Notes: generated by a model not told the origin, from the letters alone. Shown: positions 16,264 to 26,429, counted from the first letter of the stretch. The stretch is DNA of 64,000 nucleotides from Methanosarcina siciliae T4/M (GCF_000970085.1 NZ_CP009506.1:3472001-3536000); one strand, 5' to 3'. Made by a program: numbers and translations.

Positions 16264-16870
16264 GGTGAAGATCTTCTGAAAGGGCGGCACGTTCAAAAGG
16301 ACTTATTCCCGGACAAATAACGTTACTTTTCTCTTTGCCAGAGACCTATGATTGTTTGAGGGCTACCAATAAATTCTAATAACAGGTAAATAAGTTCAGA
16401 TTTATTCCTGTATGTGTACATGTATTTTTCAAAGAGGTAATATACAACCACTTACACAATCCTTTCTTAAAAAAGGTAAAGCCTTGGAAGTAAAGCAGAA
16501 TAAACTTTGTTAAATCAGGAACAAAATAGGTTTTTTTCGGTACAGCATTCAGCGAGTCAACAGTAAATCCGAAAATAAATCAATAACAGTAAATCCTCAG
16601 TAAATCCTCAGTAAATCAACAGTCAATTATCTGGTAAAAGATTTTATACTCTTGTATCAATATTCTACAGTTGTGGATTAGTGGGAGTAGATTCTTTCTG
16701 AACTGGGTAAGACTTACAGAGGAGTTCGATCTCCTTTCAGCAGAATTCATTCGCAATTTGAAGTTTTGCTCTCCGACAGGACATCAACAAAATTTATTAA
16801 CAATCATCCTGTATTCTTATTCGTATCTTAAATATATTTTCTTGATTATTTGAAAAGGGCCTGGTATTTT
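16264..16870. other. Spacer with 11-bp tandem repeats
   Basis: No gene is visible. CAGTAAATCCT occurs at 16587-16597 and 16598-16608, then CAGTAAATCAA (16609-16619) and CAGTCAATTAT (16620-16630). Another copy, CAGTAAATCCG, is at 16561-16571. The array lies about 240-310 bp before the large helicase gene. A TATA-like TTAAATATATTTTC is near 16828-16841. Confidence 0.5.
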
Positions 16871-19800
16871 ATGGTAGACATAGTAAAGGAACTGGAATCA
16901 TTAAGACAAAACTTGCTTGATCTATCCCTTCGTAATAACCTTCTCAATTACCGCCCTTCCACGAGACGGACTATCTCAATTACGGGCAGAACCCCGGAGG
17001 AGGTCTATGACCTTTTTGTTCTTCAGGAAAAATCAATGAAGTTCCGGGCAGTAAAGACCAGGCCCAAAAGAGGAAAAAAAAGTGCAAACGGGGATGAAGG
17101 GGAAGACGACGCTGCGGAAAGTGAAAGCAGGCTTCTGAAAACGATAGGAAGAATCCTTGCTTCGGAAGAGAAGAATAAACCCCATAATTCCCGTTTCGAA
17201 CCTTTTCTTGAAACTTCTGATGACAGTGAGACCCTCGACAGGAAGCTTTTTTACGTCTACAACCAGGCGAATTCTATTTTTGAAGAACAGGGTTATCCTG
17301 TCCTCTATCTTGCAATGGGTTTTCTGCAGTGGAGTGAGATTAAATCTTCAGTAAAGAACCCGAAAGCTCCCCTTGTCCTTGTCCCTGTCGAACTCAAGAG
17401 GATAGGAAAAGGCAGGAACTTCAGCATCCAGTGGACCGGGGACGAAATCTTCACCTCCATTACCCTGCAGGCGAAGATGAAAGAGTTCGGGATAGAGGTT
17501 CCCGAGTTTGAAATGCCTGAGGACGCTTCCGGGATTCAGGAATACTTCAGGGCCGTGCTTGAGGCAATCCGCGAAAAGCCGGACTGGAAGATCATTCCTG
17601 AAGTCTGCCTTGACCTCTTCAATTTCAGGAAATTTGTCATGTACAAGGACCTGGACCCTGCAACCTGGCCTGAGGACATGTCCCCTGCCGAGCATCCCCT
17701 GATCCAGAAGGTCTTCAACCCCGAAGAGCCCGAGTGTGAGGTTCAGGGCTTCCGGGAAGATGAAGTCGACCTGAAACTTTCGGCAAAAGATACCTATCAC
17801 ATAATGGATGCGGATTCCTCGCAGATTGCAGTCATTGAGGATGTAAAGGCCGGAAAAGACCTTGTTGTGGAAGGGCCTCCGGGCACGGGAAAATCCCAGA
17901 CCATTGCAAATACGATTGCAGAACTGCTTGCCCAGGGAAAAAGCGTACTCTTTGTTAGTGAAAAGATGGCTGCCCTGCAGGTTGTAAAGAGCAGGCTCGA
18001 TAATGCCGGGTTAGGAGAGCTCTGTCTGGAGGTGCACAGCCACCAGACCCGGAAAAAAGCCGTGCTTGAAGAACTGGAAAAAGCCCTCAACCGACCTGTC
18101 CCTCCTGCCATCAGCGCTGAGCGGGACCTTAACGAACTTGAAAAACTTAAACAGGAACTCAACGGGTATGCGGAAACTCTTCGGGAACCTGCAGGAAAGA
18201 TCTACCCAAGCCTCTATGCCCTCTACGGGATAAAAGAAAAGACCCGGATTTACTTTGAGTCAAAGGGCCTGAAAATGCCCCTTTTTAAGTTCCAGGACCC
18301 CGATACCTGGGAACCAAAGGACTGGCTGGAAGCTGAGTCCGTTATTGAGAAAATGGGGCAGGTGCTCCCGGCTCTCGGCCCGGTCAGGAAAAATCCCTGG
18401 TACGGCTGCGAGCCCGGGCTTGTGCTGCCTTCGGATCTTGGGGATATAGGATCGGCTGCAGACGAGTGTGCTTTTGCTTTTGAAAACCTTGAGAAGGCAA
18501 CAAAAACCCTTAATGACCTCTCTGCAACCTCAAAACCCCAGACACTTAAAGATATTGAAGGTATAACCGAAGCTGCAAAAATTATAGGGAAATCAAAACC
18601 CCTGCCCGAAAAACAGCTCAAGAACCCTGCCTGGGACTCCGATACTTCAAGCTCCGAAGCCGAAGCCCTGGTTTCAAAAGTCAGGCAGTACGGGGAACTG
18701 AAAACCTTTGTAGACAAAACATTCCATCCTGCGGTTTTTGACCTTAATACATCGGAGTTTAAAGACGTTTCAGGTAAGCTGTTCAGTGTTTTAAATTCAA
18801 AGTACAGGAAACTGAAAAAGGAGATTTCAGCCTGCTATCTTTCAGGAGCACCTTCAAAGGACAACAGAATCCTGCTCGACCTTGCCTGCGTTTCCGAGTT
18901 AAAGGCTCACAGGCAGGAGCTTGAAGGCTCCGAACTGTCGGGCAAAAAGTTCTTCGGAGACTACTGGAAGGGCTTTGAAAGCGACCCTGTCCTGCTGGAA
19001 GAACATTGCAGGTGGCTGGTTCCCTTCCGCAGGCTAGTCAGGGAAGGAGCTATAACTGACAAATCAGTCACACTGATAGGAAACGGGGTTGACGCAGTCT
19101 CCGTTGAAGCTGCCATAAATGAAGCCCTGGAAGCAAAACAGGCTTTTCTTTCTTCCCTCGAAAAATTCGGGCCTCTTATAGGGGCAGATTTCGGGAAAAT
19201 GTTCGGAAGCGACCCGGAGGCCGTAAAGCTCAGTCAGTTGAAGTCCCGTGTAACCAGATGGAAAGACGAAACTTCGTCCCTCGTCTTCTGGAGCCAGTAC
19301 CTGGGATACCGGAAGGCCAGCCTTGAAACCCTTGCCTCTCCAATGATGGATGATCTCGAAGCCGGAAAAATAGAGCCCGAAGATATGATCCCGGCTTTTG
19401 AAGGCAACTACGCCGAAAGCATGCTGCATCGGGCTTTCAGGGAAAGGCCGGAGCTCTCTGCTTTTATCCGTGAACTCCATGAAGGTAAGATCAGCAAGTT
19501 CACCGAGCTTGACAAGAAAGTCCTGCTGGAGAACAGGAAGAGAATTGTCTGTTCTGCTTATGAGGAAACCCCAAAACTGACCTCGGGTGCCTCGAGAGCT
19601 TCCGAAGCCGGAATTTTGCTCAATGAATTCAACCGCAAACGCGGGCACATGCCCATCCGTACCCTGATGAAAAAAGCAGGCAGCCTTGTGCAAAAAATAA
19701 AGCCCTGCTTCCTGATGAGCCCGCTTTCCATTGCCCAGTACCTTGACCCGCGGAGCACAAGGTTTGATGTAATCATCTTCGACGAGGCAAGTCAGGTCAG

Positions 19801-22657
19801 GCCCGAAGATGCTGTAGGAGCCCTCCTGCGCGGAAAACAGGTAGTGGTAATGGGAGACTCAAAACAGCTCCCTCCAACCGACTTCTTCGATACGGTTGTT
19901 GACTCCCCCGAAAGCGAGCCTGACGACTATACCTCTGCCGGGGATATGGAAAGCATCCTGAACGTCTGCAAGCGCAGCTTCCCGGTAAAGACCCTGCGCT
20001 GGCACTATAGGAGCAGGCATGAGTCTTTGATTGCGATTTCAAACCAGGAGTTTTACGACAACCGCCTCTATGTTTACCCTTCCCCCATGCAGAAGGATGA
20101 GAGCCTGGGGTTGAAGTTCGTCCACCTCCCTGATGCGGCTTATGACAGGGGCAAGAGCGGAGTCAACAGGATCGAGGCGAGAGCCGTATCCAGGGCTGTT
20201 TTCGAGCATTTCCAGAAGTATCCCGAAAAAAGCCTTGGGGTCGGCACTTTCAACATTAAACAGCAGGAAGCTATCCTGGACGAGATCGAAGCCCTCCAGA
20301 AAGCAAACCCGGGCGTTGACCTCAACTTCGGGAATGACAGAGGCGAACACTTCTTCGTAAAGAACCTCGAAACCATCCAGGGAGACGAAAGGGACGTCAT
20401 CCTGCTGAGTGTGGGCTTCGGGTTTGATAATAACAGACGGCTTTCCCTTAACTTCGGGCCTCTCAACCGGGAAGGTGGAGAAAGGCGCCTGAATGTACTT
20501 ATCACAAGGGCAAGGGAAAAATGTGTCGTCTTTTCCAACTTTACTTCAAGAGATCTGCCCATTGATGAAAATACCTCTTTCGGGCTTCAAGCCCTCAAAG
20601 TCTTCCTTGAGTTTGCCGAGAGCGGTACACTTCCGGTTCAGTCATGCGGGGGACAGGAGCTTGATTCTCCTTTCGAAGAAGCAATTTCAGAGTTCCTTAC
20701 TGAAAACGGATGTGAGGTACACAGTCAGATCGGATGTGCCGGGTACAGACTTGACCTTGCAGTCCCCGACCCCCGCCATCCGGGCAGGTATGTGCTCGGG
20801 ATTGAGTGTGATGGAGCAAGCTACCATTCCTCTCCCGTTGCAAGGGACCGAGACCGCTTGCGCCAGCAGATTCTCGAAGGGCTGGGCTGGAAAATCTACA
20901 GGGTCTGGTCCACAGACTGGTACCTTCACCCAAAAGAGTGCAGGGAAAAACTGCTCGAGACTGTAAAAACAGCTGTTAAACAGGCAAAACGGCAGGCAAA
21001 ATCCGAACCCAAACCCGAACTTGTGATAATAAACGAACCTTCTGTCTGGGCAAAATCCGCCGGAACTTATGAAATAGCCCGAACTGCTGAGGTAAATGCC
21101 GTTCCTGCTGCAAGCCTGCTCTCCCCTCAGGAAAGCAAATTTAATACGTCTGACTTGAATTCCTTTGAAACGGCGTCCCCTGCAAAAGTTCCCAGTAAGG
21201 TAGAATTCCTTTCGGAAAATTCCCCTGAAAAGGGTTTCATTGTAGAAGATAATCCCGGAAAGGTTCCTCCTGAAAAGAATGTCCCTGAAATGAAATCTTC
21301 CTCACCGATTTTCTCTGAAGCGGAATATGAAGGGGAAATCAAAAGAGTAGCTGAAGAAAAAGATAGAAGTGAACTTGAAACCGAATATGAACAAAGTGAC
21401 GAACAAAATGATGAACAAAGTGATGAACAAAATGATGAACAAAGTGATGAACCGGACGCTGAAGTAAAGTATGAAACTGAAACCGATACCGAAGCTGAAG
21501 ATTCCCATACTGATGCTTTCTCCTCACTGGGAGACGGACTTTTCTCCCGTTCAGGCTCGGACTTTATTCCTGAGATGACTTCGAAAGCCCGGTATCTGGC
21601 TACACTCGCTAACGAAAACTCCAGAAAGAAACCTGTCCGAAGATCCAGGAAATCGAATCTCCTTAAATTCAGTGTTGATCCACGTGAGGATTTCGAGACG
21701 AATACGGACGAAGAAGCTGATCTCATCCCCGAACCCGAACCTGAGAAGGTAAACTTCTTCCAGGCTTATCCCGATATCGATTTCAGTGCAGGTCCGGTAA
21801 AAAAGAGAAAAAGCAGAAAAATTAATGAATTTGCTTACATCTACGGCTCAGGAGGCTTCTTTGAACCTGGAGATTCCGAGGAAGCTGATTATCCTGACTC
21901 GGCAAGGGATTTTGAACCTGAAGTTACATCTGAAACATCTGAAACAGTTTCCGTTGCCAACTCCGAAGAAAAAACCGAATCCGATCCAGGTTCAGGGCTT
22001 GAGGGTTCGAGGCTTGAGAATGAAGATATCGAAAGTATCGAGGTTTCTGCTCCCGAAACTCTGAAAACCGAAACTGAAAAATCTTCCGAGAAAGGGAATT
22101 CCCTTGGAGCTCTTGTCCCTTCCTACCAAATTTGTACCTCCTCAGGACTCCCGGAGTCAACAGACCTTTCTGAAATTTCCGATGAGCAGCTCGAAGAAGC
22201 CGTTATAAGAATCGTGGAATACGAAGGGCCTGTCCACGCAGAGGAAATAATCCAGAGGATAAAGGCCCATACGGGAATCCCCCGCATGTTCAGCAAAATC
22301 AAGCATAGAATCCTGGACTCCCTGGCAGAGGCTGAAAGCTCGGGGAAAATCGTGGCAAGAGGCGAGTTCTACTGGCCGCTTTCGGAACCTGCAGAACTCC
22401 TGCGCAAGCGGGATACTGAAACATATGCAAAGATCGAATGGATCTGTGATGAGGAGATAAAAGAAGCTGTCCGTTTCGTCCTTAACACCCAGTATTCGAC
22501 CCCTCTTGAAGACCTGATTATCCAGACCTCAAGGGTCCTGGGCATTAAAACAACCCGCAAAAATACCTGGGACAGGATAGAGAAACTTATTCTATCGGAG
22601 ATAGAAAGCAACGAACTTACCCGCACTCCCAATGAAATGATTTATTTTGTAGAGTAA
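16871..22657 (+). CDS. DUF4011 / SF1 helicase / Vsr-like nuclease / DUF3320 protein
   Basis: A 1928-residue multidomain protein; I use ATG 16871 (MVDIVKELESLRQNLLDL), not the TTG 21 bp upstream. Order: N-terminal DUF4011 (LLDLSLRNNLLNYRP), Walker A GPPGTGKSQT near residue 334, a long helical insert, Walker B FDEASQVRPED near 970, GDSKQLPPTDF, HYRSRHESLIAISN and TIQGDERDVILLSVGF (UPF1/DNA2-like SF1 motifs), LNVLITRAREKC, a Vsr/MTES_1575-type PD-(D/E)XK nuclease around 1265-1355 (YRLDLAVPDP, GIECDGASYHSS, WKIYRVWSTDW), an acidic linker with EQSD/EQND repeats, and DUF3320 near 1766-1843. Catalytic motifs look intact. This architecture is found in candidate anti-phage proteins. Confidence 0.9.
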   Translation: MVDIVKELESLRQNLLDLSLRNNLLNYRPSTRRTISITGRTPEEVYDLFVLQEKSMKFRAVKTRPKRGKKSANGDEGEDDAAESESRLLKTIGRILASEEKNKPHNSRFEPFLETSDDSETLDRKLFYVYNQANSIFEEQGYPVLYLAMGFLQWSEIKSSVKNPKAPLVLVPVELKRIGKGRNFSIQWTGDEIFTSITLQAKMKEFGIEVPEFEMPEDASGIQEYFRAVLEAIREKPDWKIIPEVCLDLFNFRKFVMYKDLDPATWPEDMSPAEHPLIQKVFNPEEPECEVQGFREDEVDLKLSAKDTYHIMDADSSQIAVIEDVKAGKDLVVEGPPGTGKSQTIANTIAELLAQGKSVLFVSEKMAALQVVKSRLDNAGLGELCLEVHSHQTRKKAVLEELEKALNRPVPPAISAERDLNELEKLKQELNGYAETLREPAGKIYPSLYALYGIKEKTRIYFESKGLKMPLFKFQDPDTWEPKDWLEAESVIEKMGQVLPALGPVRKNPWYGCEPGLVLPSDLGDIGSAADECAFAFENLEKATKTLNDLSATSKPQTLKDIEGITEAAKIIGKSKPLPEKQLKNPAWDSDTSSSEAEALVSKVRQYGELKTFVDKTFHPAVFDLNTSEFKDVSGKLFSVLNSKYRKLKKEISACYLSGAPSKDNRILLDLACVSELKAHRQELEGSELSGKKFFGDYWKGFESDPVLLEEHCRWLVPFRRLVREGAITDKSVTLIGNGVDAVSVEAAINEALEAKQAFLSSLEKFGPLIGADFGKMFGSDPEAVKLSQLKSRVTRWKDETSSLVFWSQYLGYRKASLETLASPMMDDLEAGKIEPEDMIPAFEGNYAESMLHRAFRERPELSAFIRELHEGKISKFTELDKKVLLENRKRIVCSAYEETPKLTSGASRASEAGILLNEFNRKRGHMPIRTLMKKAGSLVQKIKPCFLMSPLSIAQYLDPRSTRFDVIIFDEASQVRPEDAVGALLRGKQVVVMGDSKQLPPTDFFDTVVDSPESEPDDYTSAGDMESILNVCKRSFPVKTLRWHYRSRHESLIAISNQEFYDNRLYVYPSPMQKDESLGLKFVHLPDAAYDRGKSGVNRIEARAVSRAVFEHFQKYPEKSLGVGTFNIKQQEAILDEIEALQKANPGVDLNFGNDRGEHFFVKNLETIQGDERDVILLSVGFGFDNNRRLSLNFGPLNREGGERRLNVLITRAREKCVVFSNFTSRDLPIDENTSFGLQALKVFLEFAESGTLPVQSCGGQELDSPFEEAISEFLTENGCEVHSQIGCAGYRLDLAVPDPRHPGRYVLGIECDGASYHSSPVARDRDRLRQQILEGLGWKIYRVWSTDWYLHPKECREKLLETVKTAVKQAKRQAKSEPKPELVIINEPSVWAKSAGTYEIARTAEVNAVPAASLLSPQESKFNTSDLNSFETASPAKVPSKVEFLSENSPEKGFIVEDNPGKVPPEKNVPEMKSSSPIFSEAEYEGEIKRVAEEKDRSELETEYEQSDEQNDEQSDEQNDEQSDEPDAEVKYETETDTEAEDSHTDAFSSLGDGLFSRSGSDFIPEMTSKARYLATLANENSRKKPVRRSRKSNLLKFSVDPREDFETNTDEEADLIPEPEPEKVNFFQAYPDIDFSAGPVKKRKSRKINEFAYIYGSGGFFEPGDSEEADYPDSARDFEPEVTSETSETVSVANSEEKTESDPGSGLEGSRLENEDIESIEVSAPETLKTETEKSSEKGNSLGALVPSYQICTSSGLPESTDLSEISDEQLEEAVIRIVEYEGPVHAEEIIQRIKAHTGIPRMFSKIKHRILDSLAEAESSGKIVARGEFYWPLSEPAELLRKRDTETYAKIEWICDEEIKEAVRFVLNTQYSTPLEDLIIQTSRVLGIKTTRKNTWDRIEKLILSEIESNELTRTPNEMIYFVE

Positions 22658-22662
22658 ATTTC

Positions 22663-22728
22663 GGGAGTAAAGAGGGAAATGGATTAATTTATTGAGTCTG
22701 TTATGGATTTCTTTCTACTCCCCTTTTT
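22663..22728 (+). terminator. Long hairpin followed by a T run
   Basis: GGGAGTA at 22663-22669 pairs with TACTCCC at 22716-22722, and the stem continues inward imperfectly through AGGGAAAT/ATTTCTTT. CCTTTTTAC follows. It begins six bases after the stop codon of the DUF4011 gene, so it likely forms the transcript end. Confidence 0.55.
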
Positions 22729-22934
22729 ACTTCCATGTTCTTCTTTCTCTTCTTCTTTTGATTTACTTGGAGAAAGGAAAAATATGCTGAATATCCATTT
22801 GGATTCGTTTAAGATCCGAAATGCCAAAAAATTATTATTTTTTTATGTAGATATCTATGAATTGTACCGGAAAATAGCTATTTATGGTATTTGAAGTTGT
22901 GCATAAAATTCGTTAACCGATGCCAAAATAAATG

Positions 22935-23510
22935 TTATTTTCTCATTTCATATTTTGCATTACATTTTAGGCACTGAATTTTGAAACCATGTGGGTAACT
23001 ATCTTCTGGATTAAACTCAAATGAAAAATAATTCTGCATAGGAAATCCAGAATCGTATCTCCATGAGTTTCCACATGTCTTGCAATCCATGTGCTTAAAT
23101 TCATTTGATTCACAGTATTTAACGGCATGGAAAATCGACGTTGGATTCTCCTTATGATTTATAAAGATCCTTTCTAGTGTTGGTTTTCCCGGTTGATCTA
23201 GATCGTTTTTTCGAAATCTCTCTTCTATCTCATATTCTTGATGTTTACCATTCGTCTTGTTTCCACTTCTTGATACCATTTTTTTTGGTTCCGCTTTTAC
23301 TTTAGTTGTCGCTGAAATTTTAATTTTTACTAGCTTGTAACCACAGGAGTAATAAAAAGTTTCGACATATTCATTACTTGAACTTTCTTCTATTTCTTCT
23401 GAATCTAAAGTTCCTTGACCACAAATAGGGCAAAAAACAATTTCATCTACCATATTATCACTGTTAATAATATCAGGACAGTTTATATTTAAACATTTCA
23501 AAATGTCCAA
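22935..23510 (-). CDS. Hypothetical zinc-ribbon protein
   Basis: A 191-residue protein with three or four cysteine-pair motifs: an N-terminal CLNINC, then FCPICGQG, a middle HMDCKTCGNSW, and a C-terminal IQCLKCNAKYEMRK. These probably bind zinc in one or two ribbons. There is no signal peptide or membrane segment and no family I recognise. The gene faces the large helicase gene and lies just before the HNH gene with a 264-bp spacer. Its low-GC codon use differs from the helicase gene and resembles the HNH gene, which may mean both came with the same transfer. Confidence 0.6.
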   Translation of the reverse strand: MDILKCLNINCPDIINSDNMVDEIVFCPICGQGTLDSEEIEESSSNEYVETFYYSCGYKLVKIKISATTKVKAEPKKMVSRSGNKTNGKHQEYEIEERFRKNDLDQPGKPTLERIFINHKENPTSIFHAVKYCESNEFKHMDCKTCGNSWRYDSGFPMQNYFSFEFNPEDSYPHGFKIQCLKCNAKYEMRK

Positions 23511-23774
23511 TTCATGTAATTTGTTTGTTTACTCAGCCAGTGTGCAATATCAGAATATATAATTTGTAACTATAAGCCAATCAGGTATCAAAAAGGAACA
23601 TACTTTACTTTTTCATACAAAGTTTTATGGTAAAAAGTTGCAGTTTGTTGATATTATTGTATAAGTTACTTGAGAAAGTGATCACGTCAAAAGCTCTTAA
23701 ATCAAAAAATTTAACGTTTCTAAAGTGATTGTATCTTCATTTGGTTTATTTCCAAATTTAAAGGTGAGTTACTG

Positions 23775-24563
23775 ATGGAACAGCGATACTTGAGGTATTC
23801 TGATGGTCGATATGAAGCAGACATTGATATCACTGTAGAAGAATGGAAATCAATGCTTCAAAATGAGAACATTTTTTATAAAGAAGCTTTGGATATGGTT
23901 TTGAAATGGTATAAAGAAATTGACCATCAAGCAACATCAAAAGCAATAATGGCAAAGTATTCTCCTGAGTTGAAAGGCACTCCATATAACGGAATAGTTA
24001 TTGGTCTAACTAATCGAATTCTAAAATATCTAAATCGATTTGAAGTAATCGGTACTGACGGTAATAAATCAAAATTCATTGTACCGTTTGAAGGATGGCA
24101 TCAAGACTACAATCCGTCTAAGCATTTTGTTTGGAAATTAAGAGATGAGTTAGTCCAGGCATTAGAAGAGCTTGGTATGGTAGATGATCAACCATTTCCA
24201 TCTGAAGAAGATGAGCTTACAAGTTCCATTGTAGAAAGCACACCGGACGGTAAAAAGATTTTATGTTATACTACTCGATATGAACGAAACGCACAAAATA
24301 GACGTAATGCTATTAAAATACATGGAACTGTATGCCAGGGATGCGGTTTTGATTTTGAAAAGACATATGGTGAAATAGGGAGAGATTATATCGAAGTTCA
24401 TCATGTAAAACCACTCTGCGAAGGAGAAGGTTCTGTTCCAATAAATGCTGAAACAGATTTAATATGTGTGTGTGCTAATTGCCATCGTATGATTCACAGA
24501 AGAAAAGATTCAGTCCTTTCTCTAAAAGAATTGCAGGAATTACTGTTAGCAAACAAAAGTTGA
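23775..24563 (+). CDS. HNH endonuclease
   Basis: A 262-residue protein with a C-terminal HNH nuclease domain: CQGCGFDFEKTYG, GRDYIEVHHVKPL (first catalytic histidines), DLICVCANCHRMIHRR (second half with paired cysteines). The pattern is that of McrA-like and similar restriction HNH proteins. The N-terminal 150 residues are charged, begin YSDGRYEADIDIT, and probably recognise DNA, but I know no name for them. AAAGGTGAG lies before the ATG. Together with the neighbouring helicase-nuclease it supports a defence reading; the modified-base or target specificity is not visible. Confidence 0.8.
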   Translation: MEQRYLRYSDGRYEADIDITVEEWKSMLQNENIFYKEALDMVLKWYKEIDHQATSKAIMAKYSPELKGTPYNGIVIGLTNRILKYLNRFEVIGTDGNKSKFIVPFEGWHQDYNPSKHFVWKLRDELVQALEELGMVDDQPFPSEEDELTSSIVESTPDGKKILCYTTRYERNAQNRRNAIKIHGTVCQGCGFDFEKTYGEIGRDYIEVHHVKPLCEGEGSVPINAETDLICVCANCHRMIHRRKDSVLSLKELQELLLANKS

Positions 24564-25268
24564 ATACTTTGTTTCAGCCTTTCAGGCCGAACCTGTCTCG
24601 TCTGCAACGCAAAAAGAACAGAAGAACTCAGATTTTGACCTGGGGGACCTTATTAAAATTCACAAATAAATATAAGCGCCTCCGCCAGCCTGTCTGGCGA
24701 TCTTTCACAAAAAGCAGAAAAAGAAGCAGAAATTAAAGAGAAATAAGACCAAAATTTATGCCTTTTGACCTACTGTTCTCTTTTTCACACACAAACGTCT
24801 CAGAAGCTTTTAATTGCTGGCATGTTGTTTTTATTCTTATTTACGTGCTCTTTTTCTTCGTTTTGTCTTTTTGGGACAGACCGCTCTCCTGCGTCGAGCG
24901 GGACAAGAACGACTCGATATAGAGAGTAACATTGTATGGGGAAGAAATCTTATTTAGTTCGGCTGAGTGAAGCGCCTGTCTCTAATTTATAAAATAGTCT
25001 GCTTGAGCTCAGCTCACTTCTTAACCCATAAATAGTCTGCTTGAGCGCAGCGAAACGGACCGCGTACTGTTGCGATTACATCGCAACTCCCATGAAATCT
25101 CCGATTTCATGTGATCCCGAGGCGCAATTCGAGCGGGACAACTTTTGTCAAACTCTTCCCATGTGCCCTAGTTATATAATAAAATATTTATCAGCTGAAA
25201 TCAGAGGATAAATAAGTAGGAAATTGAAGCTTGTTCTCAGGAAATTATTTTTGAGGGATTTGATTTTT
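24564..25268. other. Long intergenic region with hairpins and dispersed repeats
   Basis: No gene. Contents: a dispersed element at about 24667-24695 with a CGCCAG-CCTGT-CTGGCG hairpin (second copy near 32856), a GAGCGGGACAA word at 24898 and 25131 (a variant at 32965), a direct repeat ATAGTCTGCTTGAGC with following CAGC (about 24994 and 25033), and two perfect adjacent hairpins at 25069-25087 and 25091-25111. The region is more GC-rich than neighbouring spacers and looks like accumulated mobile debris. Confidence 0.55.
25069..25111. repeat. Two adjacent perfect hairpins with 3-base loops
   Basis: GTTGCGAT-TAC-ATCGCAAC (25069-25087, 8-bp stem) is followed after three bases by CATGAAATC-TCC-GATTTCATG (25091-25111, 9-bp stem). 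Neither is followed by an oligo-T run, so they are not simple terminators. Their pairing and position amid repeated words suggest a mobile-element end or a regulatory RNA. Confidence 0.55.
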
Positions 25269-26429
25269 ATGGACCTGGACCTGATCAATAAACTTGTTTT
25301 TGATGTTGTGGAATCGGTGAGGAAAAACAGTGACGGACACTGCGCAGCGCTTGAGTTTACAGTCCAGTTTTCAAGGAAAAACGGAATTTCTCCGGACTTT
25401 CTCCTGAACATCGCAAGGATATGCGACTCAAAGGGGATGTTCAGGGAAGAATACGTGTTTGTGAAAGCTTGCGCTCTCCTGGGGGAAGGAGAACAGCAAA
25501 TTGAGGCTTATTTCCTTTCGGGAGTTCTTGCCTATTTTATGGGGAGGAAGGAAGCTGCTCTTCAGGAATTCGATGAAGCCCTGAAGCTTGATCCCGGACA
25601 CGTCAACTCCCTCTGCAACCAGGGAATCGTCCTTGCCGAGCTTGGGAAGAAAGTTGAAGCAGAAAGCCGGTACAGGAGGGCTCTTGAACTTGACCCGGGG
25701 CATGTCAGCACCCACTGCAACTACGGCAACCTCTTTTTTGGGCTTGGGAAAATGCAGGAAGCGGAACGCGAGTTCAGGACAGTGCTCGAGCTGGATCCCG
25801 GAAATGCAAACAACCGCTGCAACTACTCCAACCTCCTTGTCGAACTTGGACGGAAAGAGGAGGCTGAAGAGCATTTCAGACTGGTGCTCGAACAGGTGCC
25901 GGAGCACGTGTCAGCCAACTATAATTATGCCAATTTCCTTAAGGAAGAAGGAAAGGTTGAGGAAGCTGAAGTTCATTACAAAGAGGTCTTGAAGGTAAGC
26001 CCTGGACATATAAGTACTCTCTGCAACTACGGGAACCTGCTTTCGGAATCCGGCCGGGCTGAGGAGGCGGCAATGCATTACAGGCTTATCCTCAGACTGA
26101 AACCCGGAGATGCGGATGCCAGGGCTAACTACGGGCAGCTCCTTTTTGAACTTGGGCGCTATCAAGAAGCTGAAATCCAGTACAAAAAGACTCTTGAAAT
26201 AGACCCGTGCCATGTTCCTACGCTCTGCAAGTACGGCAATCTGTTGAAACGGCTGGGGATGTTCAGGCAGGCTGAAGCCATGTACCGTGAAGCCCTGGAA
26301 CTGGACCCCGAAGACGTTAACACCCACTACAATTACAGCCTGTTCCTTTTCAAGCTTGAGCGCTTTGATGAAGCAAAGGAACAATACATTAAAGCCATGT
26401 CCTCGGATTCGTCACCGATCTTCTTTTAA
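25269..26429 (+). CDS. TPR repeat protein
   Basis: Starting at ATG 25269 (MDLDLINKLVFDVVESV) the 386-residue product has an N-terminal helical region of about 85 residues and then some eight tetratricopeptide repeats. Each has the form ...AEx2Y/FRxxLELDPGHVxxxCNYGxLLxxLGr. The repeats are unusually alike (NYGNLL recurs), suggesting recent internal duplication. There is no signal peptide, so it is cytoplasmic and presumably a protein-binding scaffold. A TTG upstream (25224) opens the same frame but lacks support. Neighbours give no partner. Confidence 0.85.
   Translation: MDLDLINKLVFDVVESVRKNSDGHCAALEFTVQFSRKNGISPDFLLNIARICDSKGMFREEYVFVKACALLGEGEQQIEAYFLSGVLAYFMGRKEAALQEFDEALKLDPGHVNSLCNQGIVLAELGKKVEAESRYRRALELDPGHVSTHCNYGNLFFGLGKMQEAEREFRTVLELDPGNANNRCNYSNLLVELGRKEEAEEHFRLVLEQVPEHVSANYNYANFLKEEGKVEEAEVHYKEVLKVSPGHISTLCNYGNLLSESGRAEEAAMHYRLILRLKPGDADARANYGQLLFELGRYQEAEIQYKKTLEIDPCHVPTLCKYGNLLKRLGMFRQAEAMYREALELDPEDVNTHYNYSLFLFKLERFDEAKEQYIKAMSSDSSPIFF

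Noticed and set aside
19064..19693. 209-codon minus-strand frame inside the helicase gene
   Set aside because: Shadow of the long coding frame; codon pattern belongs to the plus strand.
16561..25111. CRISPR array
   Set aside because: The 11-bp repeats are contiguous without spacers, the paired hairpins are not a repeat series, and no cas genes are present.
25428..26384. Two minus-strand frames of about 158 codons opposite the TPR gene
   Set aside because: Both repeat with the TPR period, which shows they are antisense shadows.
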